Shown: positions 10,362 through 19,340 of the stretch, one piece after another
How the letters are laid out: the number at the start of each line of letters is the position of its first letter
Numbering within the stretch: the first letter of the stretch is position 1
NCBI GenBank assembly: GCA_947504045.1
Contig: CANNFY010000001.1
Location: 1,426,001 to 1,490,000, forward strand
DNA length: 64,000 nt
Source of the DNA: an uncultured Maribacter sp.
GTDB taxonomy: Bacteria > Bacteroidota > Bacteroidia > Flavobacteriales > Flavobacteriaceae
Direction of reading: 5' to 3'
Translations under genes and position numbers: made by a program
Notes under the pieces: generated by a model
Databases searched by the model: none
What the model was told of the DNA's origin: nothing
The model's input: only the letters and a program-made list of their open reading frames with translations

Positions 10362-11255
10362 ATGAAAATATTTAAGGATATCAACTCATATTTCTTAAAC
10401 CGAACACAACCTGCAAATGATTATGGCAACAGTTTTTTTATTAGAAGGATAGAAAAAGGACCAAAACATGAAGAACCCGATGAGGAATTCATGGTGCCCC
10501 ATAAACGCGATTTTTTTGAAATAGCTATTTTACAAAAAAGTGATACCAATATTCAAATTGGCAATCAAACCCTTCATCATCTAAAGAATAGTCTAGCCAT
10601 TGTTTCTCCTTTTCAGGTGATAAATTATGGTAAAACACCACCCAAGGACGATTATGGTTATATCATTTACTTCAACGCGTCTATCTTTACTAGTTTAAAT
10701 CAGTCGTATGGGTTGCAGAACGAGTTTCCGTTTTTTAAGATACATACTATTCCCATCTATCAGATAACAGAAGAGGATTTTAAGGGCATATTGCCTATTG
10801 CGCGAGAATTATATGATGAATCTAGGAGTACTGCCTTGCATAATCAGGAGATAGTAAGATCCCTTCTTTTAATTTTATTGTATAAAGTAAAACGTGCAAC
10901 CCAAAACAATAAAGGTATTATTACTACCAATAGGTTTGATAGTATCATGTCTAAATTTGAACAACAGATTCTTAAGGGGAATAATACGTTTTATTCGGTA
11001 AATGAATATGCTTCTCAAATGAATATAAGCCCCATTTATCTTACCGAGTGTGTTAAGAATGCAACAGGTAAGAGTGCTCAAAAAGTACTTATCGATTATA
11101 AAATGCTATATGCAAAGACACTACTGCATCAAATGGACAAATCTGTGGCTGAGGTTGCTTACGAGTTAGACTTTAATGAAGTTGCCAATTTTAATCAGTT
11201 TTTTAAACGTAATGCTGGGGTTACGGCTACACAGTTTCGTAATAGAACAGATTAA
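10362..11255 (+). CDS. AraC family transcriptional regulator, divergent from efflux genes
   Basis: 297 residues. The C-terminal ~100 residues hold the two helix-turn-helix units of AraC regulators (YASQMNISPIYLTECVKNAT, then VAEVAYELDFNEVANFNQFF). The N-terminal ~180 residues look like a cupin-type sensing domain. It is transcribed away from the MATE/RND operon across a 129-nt intergenic region, the usual arrangement for a local efflux regulator. The inducer is unknown. The start ATG is the first in frame. Confidence 0.88.
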   Translation: MKIFKDINSYFLNRTQPANDYGNSFFIRRIEKGPKHEEPDEEFMVPHKRDFFEIAILQKSDTNIQIGNQTLHHLKNSLAIVSPFQVINYGKTPPKDDYGYIIYFNASIFTSLNQSYGLQNEFPFFKIHTIPIYQITEEDFKGILPIARELYDESRSTALHNQEIVRSLLLILLYKVKRATQNNKGIITTNRFDSIMSKFEQQILKGNNTFYSVNEYASQMNISPIYLTECVKNATGKSAQKVLIDYKMLYAKTLLHQMDKSVAEVAYELDFNEVANFNQFFKRNAGVTATQFRNRTD

Positions 11256-11286
11256 AAGTATGTAAATTTTTTTATGTTTTTATAAC

Positions 11287-11313
11287 GCGAACTGGATTTG
11301 AAACCGTGATCTT
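11287..11313 (-). pseudogene. Possible relic of a tRNA 3' half
   Basis: This 27-nt stretch matches the T-arm and acceptor end of the tRNA at 11459-11531 at about 21 positions with one 2-nt gap, in the same orientation. No anticodon or D-arm can be recognised next to it, so it is not a functional tRNA. The rest of 11256-11416 holds nothing I can identify. Chance similarity is possible. Confidence 0.3.
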
Positions 11314-11416
11314 AAAGTAACTAGTTTAACAGTACCCAGTATTATAAGCATACAATTACCTCCTTTTTAGTAAAGGTAGAGGTTATTAAAATTACGATTT
11401 GTTTTTGGTAAAGTGT

Positions 11417-11445
11417 AAAAAAAAACCTTCACAAAAATGTGAAGG
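11417..11445 (-). terminator. Terminator downstream of tRNA-fMet
   Basis: A perfect 8-bp stem (11426-11433 with 11438-11445) has an AAAA loop and is followed on the minus strand by nine T residues. It lies 13 nt beyond the 3' end of the tRNA. Confidence 0.85.
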
Positions 11446-11458
11446 CTTAGTAAATTAG

Positions 11459-11531
<73 letters not shown>

Positions 11532-11605
11532 ATATAAATTCCGAAAATCACCAACTTTGCTTTTAAGCATTCAGTTCATAATGCTGACTGATTTATTTCG
11601 GACTG

Positions 11606-11613
11606 CAAATATA
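11606..11613 (-). promoter_or_regulatory. -7 box for the tRNA-fMet gene
   Basis: TATATTTG on the minus strand fits TAnnTTTG, about 75 nt upstream of the mature tRNA 5' end. No other minus-strand gene lies between. Confidence 0.6.
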
Positions 11614-11715
11614 CAAAGCTTTTTCTGTACTATCAAAATAAAAAGACATATTTATTTAATGCCTTTCCGTTATAAAATTACTAAATTACTCTCTTTTATA
11701 CCTTATTCTTCATAC

Positions 11716-13074
11716 ATGGATGTTTTAAATGATTTATTGTCTTCTATATTGCCATATACAGAGTGGCCAATGTTTATTCTTTTAATAGGAGGAGGGCTTT
11801 TTCTTTTTTTTTATTCAAGGCTTGTTCCTCTTCGGTTTTTTGGTCATGCAATAGCTATAACAGCAGGAAAATATGACGATAAAAATGCAAAAGGAGATGT
11901 TAGTTCTTTTCAAGCATTATCTGCTGCAGTAGCAGCAACAGTTGGTTTAGGAAATATTTCTGGAGTAGCAATAGCTATTCATGATGGTGGCCCTGGTGTT
12001 GTATTCTGGATTTGGGTTACTGCAATTCTTGGAATGGGAATAAAGTTTTATTCCTGTAGCTTATCTATAATGTTTAGGGGTAAAGATTCTGAAGGTAAAT
12101 TACAAGGTGGCCCTATGTATTACATAACAGAAGGTTTAGGTAAAAAAGCAAAGCCATTAGCGGTGTTTTTTGCTATTTGTGGTTTGTTTGGCTTCTTAGG
12201 TGTATTTACAGCAAACCAGTTTACAGAAACTTTTATGAGTGTTATAAAACCTTCAGAAACATTATTTGCAATGGAAGAAGAAAGTTGGAAATGGACAATA
12301 GGTATTTTTCTAGCAGTAATAACTTCGTTTGTAATTTTTGGCGGACTTACTAAAATAGCCAAAGTAGCCTCTGCAGTGGTACCATTTATGGTATTTGTGT
12401 ATTTGGTAGCTGTTGTAGTAGTTATGGTTTTAAATTCAAGCCAAATACTACCATCTTTAAAACTAATATTTACAGAAGCTTGGAATTTTAAAACTGTAGT
12501 TACGGGCGGTTTTTGGGGCTTAGTTATTATAGGTGTTCGTAGAGCAATGTTTTCTAACGAAGCCGGTTTAGGTAGCGCACCAATGTATCATGGGCAATCT
12601 AAAACAGACAATCCTATTAAAGAAGGTTTGGTTGCAATGTTGGGTCCTTTTATAGATACTATTTTGGTTTGTACTTTTACTGCGATTGTTATTATTTTAA
12701 GTGGTGCTTATTTAGAAGATATGAGTGGTATTGTAATGACTTTAGAAGCATTTAGACGTACTCTTTTTGGATATGGAGACGATTTATTAATGATAATTGT
12801 TTCCGCTTTTGCACTTTCTACATTATTTACATACTCCTATTATGGCGTAAAATCGCTTTCTTTTTTAACAAATGCACGAATAGGTAAATTATATAATATC
12901 TACTTTGTTATAATGATTATTTTTGCCGCTGTAGCATCTTTAGATTTGGTTAAAAATTTAATAGACCTTTCTTATGCATTAATGGTTATACCAAATATGA
13001 TTGCGGTATTATTATTAGCACCAAAAGTAAACAAAGCTGCAAAAGCATATTTTAAAAAGTTAAGAAATGACTAA
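11716..13074 (+). CDS. Alanine/glycine:cation symporter (AGCS family)
   Basis: I place the start at the ATG beginning MDVLNDLLSS (452 residues, the normal family length). The open frame extends upstream to 11557, but that extension has no family character. The protein is highly hydrophobic with ~10-11 membrane segments and the AGCS signature AAVAATVGLGNISGVAIAI. A second conserved block is RRAMFSNEAGLGSAPMYHG. It imports alanine or glycine with Na+ or H+. The stop overlaps the start of era by 8 nt, suggesting coupled translation. Confidence 0.9.
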   Translation: MDVLNDLLSSILPYTEWPMFILLIGGGLFLFFYSRLVPLRFFGHAIAITAGKYDDKNAKGDVSSFQALSAAVAATVGLGNISGVAIAIHDGGPGVVFWIWVTAILGMGIKFYSCSLSIMFRGKDSEGKLQGGPMYYITEGLGKKAKPLAVFFAICGLFGFLGVFTANQFTETFMSVIKPSETLFAMEEESWKWTIGIFLAVITSFVIFGGLTKIAKVASAVVPFMVFVYLVAVVVVMVLNSSQILPSLKLIFTEAWNFKTVVTGGFWGLVIIGVRRAMFSNEAGLGSAPMYHGQSKTDNPIKEGLVAMLGPFIDTILVCTFTAIVIILSGAYLEDMSGIVMTLEAFRRTLFGYGDDLLMIIVSAFALSTLFTYSYYGVKSLSFLTNARIGKLYNIYFVIMIIFAAVASLDLVKNLIDLSYALMVIPNMIAVLLLAPKVNKAAKAYFKKLRND

Positions 13075-13954
13075 ACATAAAGCCGGATTTGTAAATATTA
13101 TAGGTAATCCTAACGTTGGAAAATCTACGTTAATGAATGCTTTTGTAGGAGAAAAATTATCTATAATTACATCTAAAGCGCAAACCACAAGACACCGAAT
13201 TTTAGGAATTGTAAACGGCGATGATTTTCAAGTTATTCTTTCGGATACTCCAGGTATTATAAAACCAGCATATGAGTTGCAAACCTCTATGATGGATTTT
13301 GTAAAATCTGCCTTTGAAGATGCTGACGTTCTAATATACATGGTAGAAATTGGAGAAAAAGCACTAAAAGACGAAAAGTTTTTTGATAAAATAAAAAACT
13401 CCAAAATACCCGTATTACTTCTTTTAAATAAGATAGATGTTACCCAACAAGAGGTTATAGAAGAGCAAGTGCAGTATTGGCAAGAGCAATTACCAACCGT
13501 AGAAATACACTTAATATCGGCGCTTCAAAACTTTAATATTACGGGGGTTTTTGAACGTATTGTAGAATTATTGCCAGATTCACCTGCTTATTACCCTAAG
13601 GACCAACTTACAGATAAACCAGAACGTTTTTTTGTAAACGAGACAATTAGAGAAAAAATATTACTACACTATAAAAAAGAAATTCCGTATTCTGTAGAAA
13701 TAGAGACCGAAGAATTTTTTGAAGATGAAGATATTATTCGCATGCGTGCCGTAATTATGGTAGAGCGCGACTCTCAAAAAGGAATAATTATAGGGCATAA
13801 AGGTGCGGCATTAAAAAGAGTAGGGGTAGAGTCTCGTAAAGATTTAGAAAAATTCTTTGGAAAGCAAGTACACTTAGAGCTGTATGTTAAGGTAAATAAA
13901 AATTGGCGTAGCGATTCTCGTCAGCTGAAACGTTTTGGTTACAATAAGAAGTAA
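13067..13954 (+). CDS. era: GTPase Era
   Basis: 295 residues. The N-terminal G domain has GNPNVGKST (P-loop), DTPG and NKID. The C-terminal KH domain includes the conserved VIMVERDSQKGIIIGHKG stretch. Era binds the 3' end of 16S rRNA during assembly of the 30S subunit. Length and motifs are complete. It overlaps the upstream symporter gene by 8 nt. Confidence 0.97.
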   Translation: MTKHKAGFVNIIGNPNVGKSTLMNAFVGEKLSIITSKAQTTRHRILGIVNGDDFQVILSDTPGIIKPAYELQTSMMDFVKSAFEDADVLIYMVEIGEKALKDEKFFDKIKNSKIPVLLLLNKIDVTQQEVIEEQVQYWQEQLPTVEIHLISALQNFNITGVFERIVELLPDSPAYYPKDQLTDKPERFFVNETIREKILLHYKKEIPYSVEIETEEFFEDEDIIRMRAVIMVERDSQKGIIIGHKGAALKRVGVESRKDLEKFFGKQVHLELYVKVNKNWRSDSRQLKRFGYNKK

Positions 13955-14043
13955 TTTTTAACTATAGAATATTGTTTTCTTTACTTTAGGATTAAAGTGT
14001 TTTTTCATTTTTGTTGACACAAAATAATCAACAAAACACCAAA

Positions 14044-15570
14044 ATGAAAAACACACTTATTCTAGTAAGCGCTTTAGCTTTATTATTTACTTCTTGTAAT
14101 TATAATGACGATAATACAGATTTAAGTAATGATGATGATATTAATGTATCCGATTTAACCTTTACAAAATTAAGTACATCTATTAACGGTACTGGAGACG
14201 AAGGTTTTGCAGAAATTAGTGCTTACGATGCAACTTCAAAAAAACTATTTGTAGTAAATCCAAATGAGCAAGAAATTTCTGTTTGGGATATAGCAAGCCC
14301 ATCTTCACCTATAAAACTAACTTCTATCCCTTTGGCAGGAATACCTAATAGTGTTGCAGCAAAAGATGGCGTATTAGCTGTAGCTGTAGAAAGTGACCCA
14401 AAACAATTAAATGGTCAAATAGTTACTTTTAACACCGATACTCAAGAACAACAAAATTCTTATAACGTAGGAGCATTGCCAGATATGTTAACTTTTAGCC
14501 CAAATGGTACATATCTTATTTCTGCAAACGAAGGAGAACCTAATGATGATTATACTGTAGACCCAGAAGGTTCTATTTCTGTAGTAAATATAGAAGAAAA
14601 TGAGGTTAATACCTTGTATTTTGGAGCATATAACGGACAAACAATTGGAAACGATTTTCGTGTTTTTGGACCATCTGCTACATTCAGCGAAGATGTTGAA
14701 CCAGAATATGTTGCAGTTTCCGAAGATAGTAAGTATGCATATGTTACACTACAAGAAAATAATGGTATTGCAGTTGTAGATTTACAGACTATGGCAATAA
14801 CCAATGTTTATGGCTTAGGTGTAAAAGATTTTTCTTTGCCAGAAAACACTATGGATGCTAGTAATAGAGATGATGTAATTGGTAATTTTAAAAATTGGCC
14901 AGTTTTAAGTTACTATATGCCAGATGCAATTTCATATGCTAAAATAGATGGTTCAGAATATATTATTACTGCCAATGAAGGAGATTCTAGAGATTATGAT
15001 GGGTATTCTGAAGAAGAAAGAGTAGAAGATATTGATTTAGATATAACTGCTTTTCCAAACGCAGAAGAATTACAATCAGAAGAAAACTTAGGTCGTTTAA
15101 AAATAACAACTGCTAATGGTGATATAGATGGTGATGGCGATTACGATAAAATATATGGTTACGGAGGTCGCTCTTTTACTATTTGGAATACTTCTGGTAC
15201 TTTAATTTATGATAGCGGAGATCAAATAGGAAAGAAAACTTTTGAATTAAGCCCAGAACTTTTTAATAATGATGAAGGAGAAGCAGATGGCCGTAGTGAT
15301 GATAAAGGGGCAGAGCCAGAGGCTGTTACTACTCTTAAAATAGGAAATAGTACGTTGCTTTTTGTTGGTTTAGAAAGAACAGGTGGCGTATTAGTTTATG
15401 ATATTTCTAACCCTATAAGTCCTGTGTTTGTAGATTGGCTTTTAAATACAGAAGATGTTGCTCCAGAAGGTTTAATTGTTATTCCTAGTGCTGAGAGTCC
15501 AACAGGAGAAAATCTTTTAGTTGTAACAAATGAAATTTCTAATACAATAACTATTTACGAGATTAAGTAA
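14044..15570 (+). CDS. Choice-of-anchor I type beta-propeller lipoprotein
   Basis: The start is set at MKNTLILVSALALLFTSC, which gives a clean lipoprotein signal (Cys ~18). The open frame reaches back to a TTG at 14011, which is unlikely to be used. The 508-residue product resembles the choice-of-anchor I family, with repeats such as SPNGTYLISANEGEPNDDY, PEYVAVSEDSKYAYVTLQ and EYIITANEGDSRDYDG. These proteins are secreted beta-propellers, sometimes annotated as phytase- or phosphatase-like, without proven enzymatic activity. It is cell-surface or periplasmic. A strong terminator follows. Confidence 0.8.
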   Translation: MKNTLILVSALALLFTSCNYNDDNTDLSNDDDINVSDLTFTKLSTSINGTGDEGFAEISAYDATSKKLFVVNPNEQEISVWDIASPSSPIKLTSIPLAGIPNSVAAKDGVLAVAVESDPKQLNGQIVTFNTDTQEQQNSYNVGALPDMLTFSPNGTYLISANEGEPNDDYTVDPEGSISVVNIEENEVNTLYFGAYNGQTIGNDFRVFGPSATFSEDVEPEYVAVSEDSKYAYVTLQENNGIAVVDLQTMAITNVYGLGVKDFSLPENTMDASNRDDVIGNFKNWPVLSYYMPDAISYAKIDGSEYIITANEGDSRDYDGYSEEERVEDIDLDITAFPNAEELQSEENLGRLKITTANGDIDGDGDYDKIYGYGGRSFTIWNTSGTLIYDSGDQIGKKTFELSPELFNNDEGEADGRSDDKGAEPEAVTTLKIGNSTLLFVGLERTGGVLVYDISNPISPVFVDWLLNTEDVAPEGLIVIPSAESPTGENLLVVTNEISNTITIYEIK

Positions 15571-15597
15571 TAGTTTAAAAAGTTACATTTTTTTGAG

Positions 15598-15638
15598 CTT
15601 TGGGTTTATATTTTTAATGTAAACCCAAAGTTTTTTTT
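15598..15638 (+). terminator. Terminator of the propeller lipoprotein gene
   Basis: A perfect 11-bp stem, CTTTGGGTTTA with TAAACCCAAAG (15598-15608 with 15620-15630), is followed by eight T residues. Confidence 0.9.
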
Positions 15639-15688
15639 ATAAATGTTTAGAGTTCTCTTATTCTTAGCTATTATTTAAGTATTAGCAC

Positions 15689-15696
15689 TACCTTTG
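15689..15696 (+). promoter_or_regulatory. -7 box for der
   Basis: TACCTTTG is an exact match to TAnnTTTG and ends 18 nt before the der start codon. Confidence 0.65.
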
Positions 15697-15714
15697 TTGC
15701 TTTAATTTAATATT

Positions 15715-17019
15715 ATGAGTGCTATTGTTGCTATTGTTGGAAGACCAAATGTTGGAAAATCTACATTTTTTAATCGTTTAATACAAAGAAGAGAAGCTAT
15801 TGTAGATGCTGTTAGTGGCGTTACCAGAGATCGCCATTATGGAAAAAGTGATTGGAATGGAAAAGAGTTTTCTTTAATTGATACTGGAGGTTATGTAGTT
15901 GGTAGCGATGATATATTTGAACAAGAAATAGATAAGCAAGTAGAGCTAGCAATAGAAGAAGCCGATGCTATTATATTTATGGTAGATGTTGAGTCTGGAA
16001 TAACAGGTATGGATGAGGATGTCTCTAAATTACTTAGAAGAGTAAATAAACCAGTTTTTTTAGCAGTAAATAAGGTAGATAATGCTATGCGAGCAGAAGA
16101 TGCTGTAGAGTTTTATAATCTAGGATTAGGAGATTTTTATACACTTTCTAGTATAAATGGAAGTGGTTCTGGAGAATTGTTAGACGCTATAGTAAAAGTG
16201 CTTCCAGACGTAGAAGAAGAAGTTAGTGATCTTCCAAGGTTTGCTGTTGTTGGTAGACCAAATGCAGGAAAATCATCATTTATAAATGCATTAATAGGAG
16301 AAGACCGCTATATAGTTACAGATATTGCAGGAACAACAAGAGATAGTATAGATACTAAGTACAACCGTTTTGGGTTCGAGTTTAATTTAGTAGATACTGC
16401 GGGTATTCGTAGAAAAGCAAAAGTAAAAGAAGATTTAGAATTCTATTCCGTTATGCGCTCTGTGCGTGCTATAGAACATAGCGATGTTTGTTTGTTGTTA
16501 TTAGATGCTACTCGAGGTTTTGACGGGCAAGTAGAAAACATTTTTTGGTTAGCACAACGTAATAATAAAGGAATTGTAATACTAGTAAATAAATGGGATT
16601 TAGTAGAAGATAAAGAGACGAATACTATAAAACATTATACAAACAAAATAAAACAAGCAATTGAGCCATTTACAGATGTTCCAATTTTATTTATATCAGT
16701 CTTAACAAAACAACGTATTTTTAAAGCTATAGAAACTGCTGTTGAGGTATATAAAAACAGAAATGTAAAAATACCTACTCGTAAGTTTAATGACACTATG
16801 TTGCCAATTATAGAAAATTACCCACCACCAGCATATAAGGGCAAGTTTGTAAAAATTAAGTTTTGTATGCAATTACCAACACCTTACCCGCAATTTGCAT
16901 TCTTCTGTAATTTACCACAATATGTACGTGAGCCTTATAAACGTTATTTAGAGAATAAATTAAGAGAAAATTTTAATTTTTCTGGGGTTCCTATTAGTGT
17001 ATTTATGCGTAAGAAGTAA
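15715..17019 (+). CDS. der: Ribosome biogenesis GTPase Der (EngA)
   Basis: 434 residues with two tandem G domains, the hallmark of Der. Domain 1 has [18 protein letters not shown] and NKVD; domain 2 (from ~residue 177) has [18 protein letters not shown] and NKWD. A C-terminal KH-like domain ends in a basic tail. It acts in maturation of the 50S subunit. It has its own promoter box and is flanked upstream by a terminator. Confidence 0.97.
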   Translation: MSAIVAIVGRPNVGKSTFFNRLIQRREAIVDAVSGVTRDRHYGKSDWNGKEFSLIDTGGYVVGSDDIFEQEIDKQVELAIEEADAIIFMVDVESGITGMDEDVSKLLRRVNKPVFLAVNKVDNAMRAEDAVEFYNLGLGDFYTLSSINGSGSGELLDAIVKVLPDVEEEVSDLPRFAVVGRPNAGKSSFINALIGEDRYIVTDIAGTTRDSIDTKYNRFGFEFNLVDTAGIRRKAKVKEDLEFYSVMRSVRAIEHSDVCLLLLDATRGFDGQVENIFWLAQRNNKGIVILVNKWDLVEDKETNTIKHYTNKIKQAIEPFTDVPILFISVLTKQRIFKAIETAVEVYKNRNVKIPTRKFNDTMLPIIENYPPPAYKGKFVKIKFCMQLPTPYPQFAFFCNLPQYVREPYKRYLENKLRENFNFSGVPISVFMRKK

Positions 17020-17173
17020 GACATTTCAAACAAAGATAATTTGTTTGTTATACTAAGGTAATTTTTAATTTAATGGCTATAATAGAAAGCGTTTTTTAAA
17101 TGTTTTCGTTAAGATTTTTTTAGGTGTAGCTTAAGCTCATTATGTATTAGTAGTTTTTTGGATGTTAAATAGT

Positions 17174-17971
17174 TTACCATCCTCCAGAAGCACCTCCGCC
17201 ACCAAAGCCGCCGCCGCCGAAACCACCACCAAAGCCTCCGCCTCCACCGAAGCTTCCGCCACCAAACCCACCACCGCTTGAGGATCCACCACGTCCCATG
17301 TTGCTAAGGATAATAATATCTCTAAAGTCTAATCCAGAGCCGCGTTTTCCACCTCGGTTGTTACGGTTGTTTCCTCCTGTCCTATTCCAAAGAATAATTA
17401 TAATAATAAGAAAGATAATAAAGGGTAAAAAGGCTTCAAAAGGTAAACTATCATTAAAAGTTCTGTCTTCGGTAAATTCTCCATTTAAAACTTTTATAAT
17501 GGCAGTAGTACCATTATTTAAACCGCCATAATAATCGTTTTGCTTAAACTTTGGAATAATAACAGTTTCTATAATTCTACGAGACATGGCATCGGTTAAA
17601 GAGCCTTCTACGCCATAGCCAGTATTTATTGCAATTTTACGGTCGTCCCTTGCAAGTAAAACTAATACGCCATTATCTTTTCCTTTTTGGCCAATACCCC
17701 ATTTTTGTCCCCAATTTGCTCCTAAATAAGTTATGTTTTCCCCTTCTGTTGTGCCAATAATAGCTACAACAATTTGGGTAGATGTACTATCTGCGTATTG
17801 GGTTAGTTTTCTGGTAAGCGCCTGGTTTTGCGATTTAGAAAGTAAGCCAACATAATCATATACGCTAGTTTGATTTTGCTTTCCAGGTTTTTCTGGAATA
17901 GTAAATTGTGCTTGAGAAACTGTCCAGAAGCATAAAAAAAGAAGAAGAAAATTACCCTTTAGATATTTCAT
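17174..17971 (-). CDS. TPM domain membrane protein with Gly-rich tail
   Basis: 265 residues: signal peptide (cleaved after VSQAQ), TPM domain at ~residues 35-160, one membrane helix at ~177-195 (LPFIIFLIIIIILW), then a Gly/Ser/Phe-rich tail of ~45 residues that is almost pure GGGFGGG. The TPM fold is found in YgcG-type proteins and in the plant thylakoid factor TLP18.3; some members have phosphatase activity. It overlaps the next TPM gene by 20 nt and is the last gene of an M23-MerR-LemA-TPM-TPM string. LemA and TPM genes are often neighbours. Confidence 0.88.
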   Translation of the reverse strand: MKYLKGNFLLLFLCFWTVSQAQFTIPEKPGKQNQTSVYDYVGLLSKSQNQALTRKLTQYADSTSTQIVVAIIGTTEGENITYLGANWGQKWGIGQKGKDNGVLVLLARDDRKIAINTGYGVEGSLTDAMSRRIIETVIIPKFKQNDYYGGLNNGTTAIIKVLNGEFTEDRTFNDSLPFEAFLPFIIFLIIIIILWNRTGGNNRNNRGGKRGSGLDFRDIIILSNMGRGGSSSGGGFGGGSFGGGGGFGGGFGGGGFGGGGASGGW

Positions 17972-18389
17972 TACTTAATTCATTAGTGTCACCATGTAGC
18001 CACGGAAAATGTTCTTCTAGTTCTTTGCCAGCTGTTAAAACACCATTAATAATTCCTTCTTTAAAATTGCCTGCAACAAAATCTTTACGAATAATTTCTT
18101 TAGTGGTATCCCAAAAGTTAGGAGGAACTACTTTGTCTATTCCTTTGTCGCCGTAAATAGCAAATTTTCGATCATTTACTGCAATATATATAAGTACTCC
18201 ATTTTCCTCTTTGGTATTATCCATTTTAAGAAAATGAAAAACTTCTTTAGCTCTATCTAATAAATTTAGTCGAGTGTGCGCTTCTATGTGTACACGAATT
18301 TCACCAGAAGTATTTTTTTCTGCTTTAAGAATGGCGTTTACAATTTCTTGCTCTTCTTCAGCGGTTAAAAAGTCCTCAACTTTAGACAT
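17952..18389 (-). CDS. TPM domain protein, short form without signal peptide
   Basis: 145 residues, essentially only a TPM domain: EIRVHIEAHTR, NGVLIYIAVNDRKFAIYGDKGID and the KDFVAGNFKEGI stretch. It lacks a signal peptide and membrane helix, unlike the downstream paralogue. It begins 3 nt after the LemA stop and overlaps the long TPM gene by 20 nt, so the three are translated as a unit. Confidence 0.88.
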   Translation of the reverse strand: MSKVEDFLTAEEEQEIVNAILKAEKNTSGEIRVHIEAHTRLNLLDRAKEVFHFLKMDNTKEENGVLIYIAVNDRKFAIYGDKGIDKVVPPNFWDTTKEIIRKDFVAGNFKEGIINGVLTAGKELEEHFPWLHGDTNELSNEISKG

Positions 18390-18392
18390 ATT

Positions 18393-18992
18393 CTATTTAA
18401 AATCAAAATTTACATCAGGAGCAGCTTCCGAACCAGGTTCTGCTTTAAAGTATGCTAACTCATCAAAATTAAAAATACCAGCTAAAATAGAGCCAGGAAA
18501 TTTTTTAATAAGAACGTTGTATGGTTCTACTGTGGCATTAAAGCGATCTCTAGCAACATTAATTCTATTTTCAGTTCCTTCTAATTGCGATTGTAGTTCT
18601 AAAAAATTTTGGTTTGCCTTTAAATCTGGGTAACGTTCTACTGTAACTAATAAGCTTTTTAATGCGCCACTTAAGCCACCTTGTACTTTGTTAAACTGTG
18701 CAAGTTGTTCTGGAGTAATATTTGTTGGGTCTATAGATATTGAAGTTGCTTTTGCTCTAGCCTCAATAACATCAGTTAATGTACCACGTTCAAAATCTGC
18801 AGCACCTTGTACAGTTTTTACCAAATTGCCAATAAGGTCATTTCTTCTTTGATAAGCACTTTCTACGTTTGCCCAAGTTTTTGTAGAGGTTTCTTTTAAT
18901 TGTACTGCAGTATTATTAAATCCTACAGCCCATTGGTAAATTCCAAAAGCTATTACGCCAAGTACTATTAAAGCAATTAATCCTTTTTTCAT
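18393..18992 (-). CDS. LemA family membrane protein
   Basis: 199 residues: an N-terminal membrane anchor (residues ~4-24), then a mostly helical LemA domain with the signature WANVESAYQRRNDLIGNLV. The sequence LVTVERYPDLKANQNFLELQ is also a family hallmark. LemA is a membrane protein of unknown biochemical role, frequently encoded with TPM proteins as here. It lies 18 nt after the MerR gene. Confidence 0.93.
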   Translation of the reverse strand: MKKGLIALIVLGVIAFGIYQWAVGFNNTAVQLKETSTKTWANVESAYQRRNDLIGNLVKTVQGAADFERGTLTDVIEARAKATSISIDPTNITPEQLAQFNKVQGGLSGALKSLLVTVERYPDLKANQNFLELQSQLEGTENRINVARDRFNATVEPYNVLIKKFPGSILAGIFNFDELAYFKAEPGSEAAPDVNFDFK

Positions 18993-19010
18993 GATGGTGT
19001 TATTTAGTGT

Positions 19011-19340
19011 TTATAGGTTATTTTTTATTTTTAAGAGTTCCATTTTTACTTTTTCTAATTTTTGAATAATATCAAAATTGGATAGGGTTTTATGGCGTTC
19101 TTCTTTTAAATGTATTTTTGCGCCTTCTAAAGTAAAGCCGCGTTCTTTTACAAGGTGGTATATTAATTTAAGATTGGTAATATCTTGAGGTGTAAATTTA
19201 CGATTGCCTTTTGCATTCTTTTTAGGTTTTAGAACATCAAATTCTTTTTCCCAAAAACGAATTAAAGAGGTGTTTACGTTAAAAGCCTTGGCAACTTCGC
19301 CAATGCCATAATATCTTTTTTCAGGTAACTCTATATGCAT
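19011..19340 (-). CDS. MerR family transcriptional regulator
   Basis: 109 residues: an N-terminal MerR winged helix (YYGIGEVAKAFNVNTSLIRFWEKE) followed by a short helical dimerisation segment. It has no cysteine-containing effector domain, so it is not a metal sensor. The start overlaps the M23 stop by one nucleotide (TAATG). Short MerR proteins next to an M23 peptidase gene are common in Flavobacteriaceae; the targets are unknown. Confidence 0.9.
   Translation of the reverse strand: MHIELPEKRYYGIGEVAKAFNVNTSLIRFWEKEFDVLKPKKNAKGNRKFTPQDITNLKLIYHLVKERGFTLEGAKIHLKEERHKTLSNFDIIQKLEKVKMELLKIKNNL

Noticed and set aside
11557-11715. N-terminal extension of the alanine symporter
   Set aside because: It overlaps the tRNA promoter region, has no family character, and the ATG at 11716 gives the normal family length.
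17298-17531. Plus-strand frame opposite the TPM gene
   Set aside because: Antisense shadow of a well supported TPM domain and Gly-rich tail.
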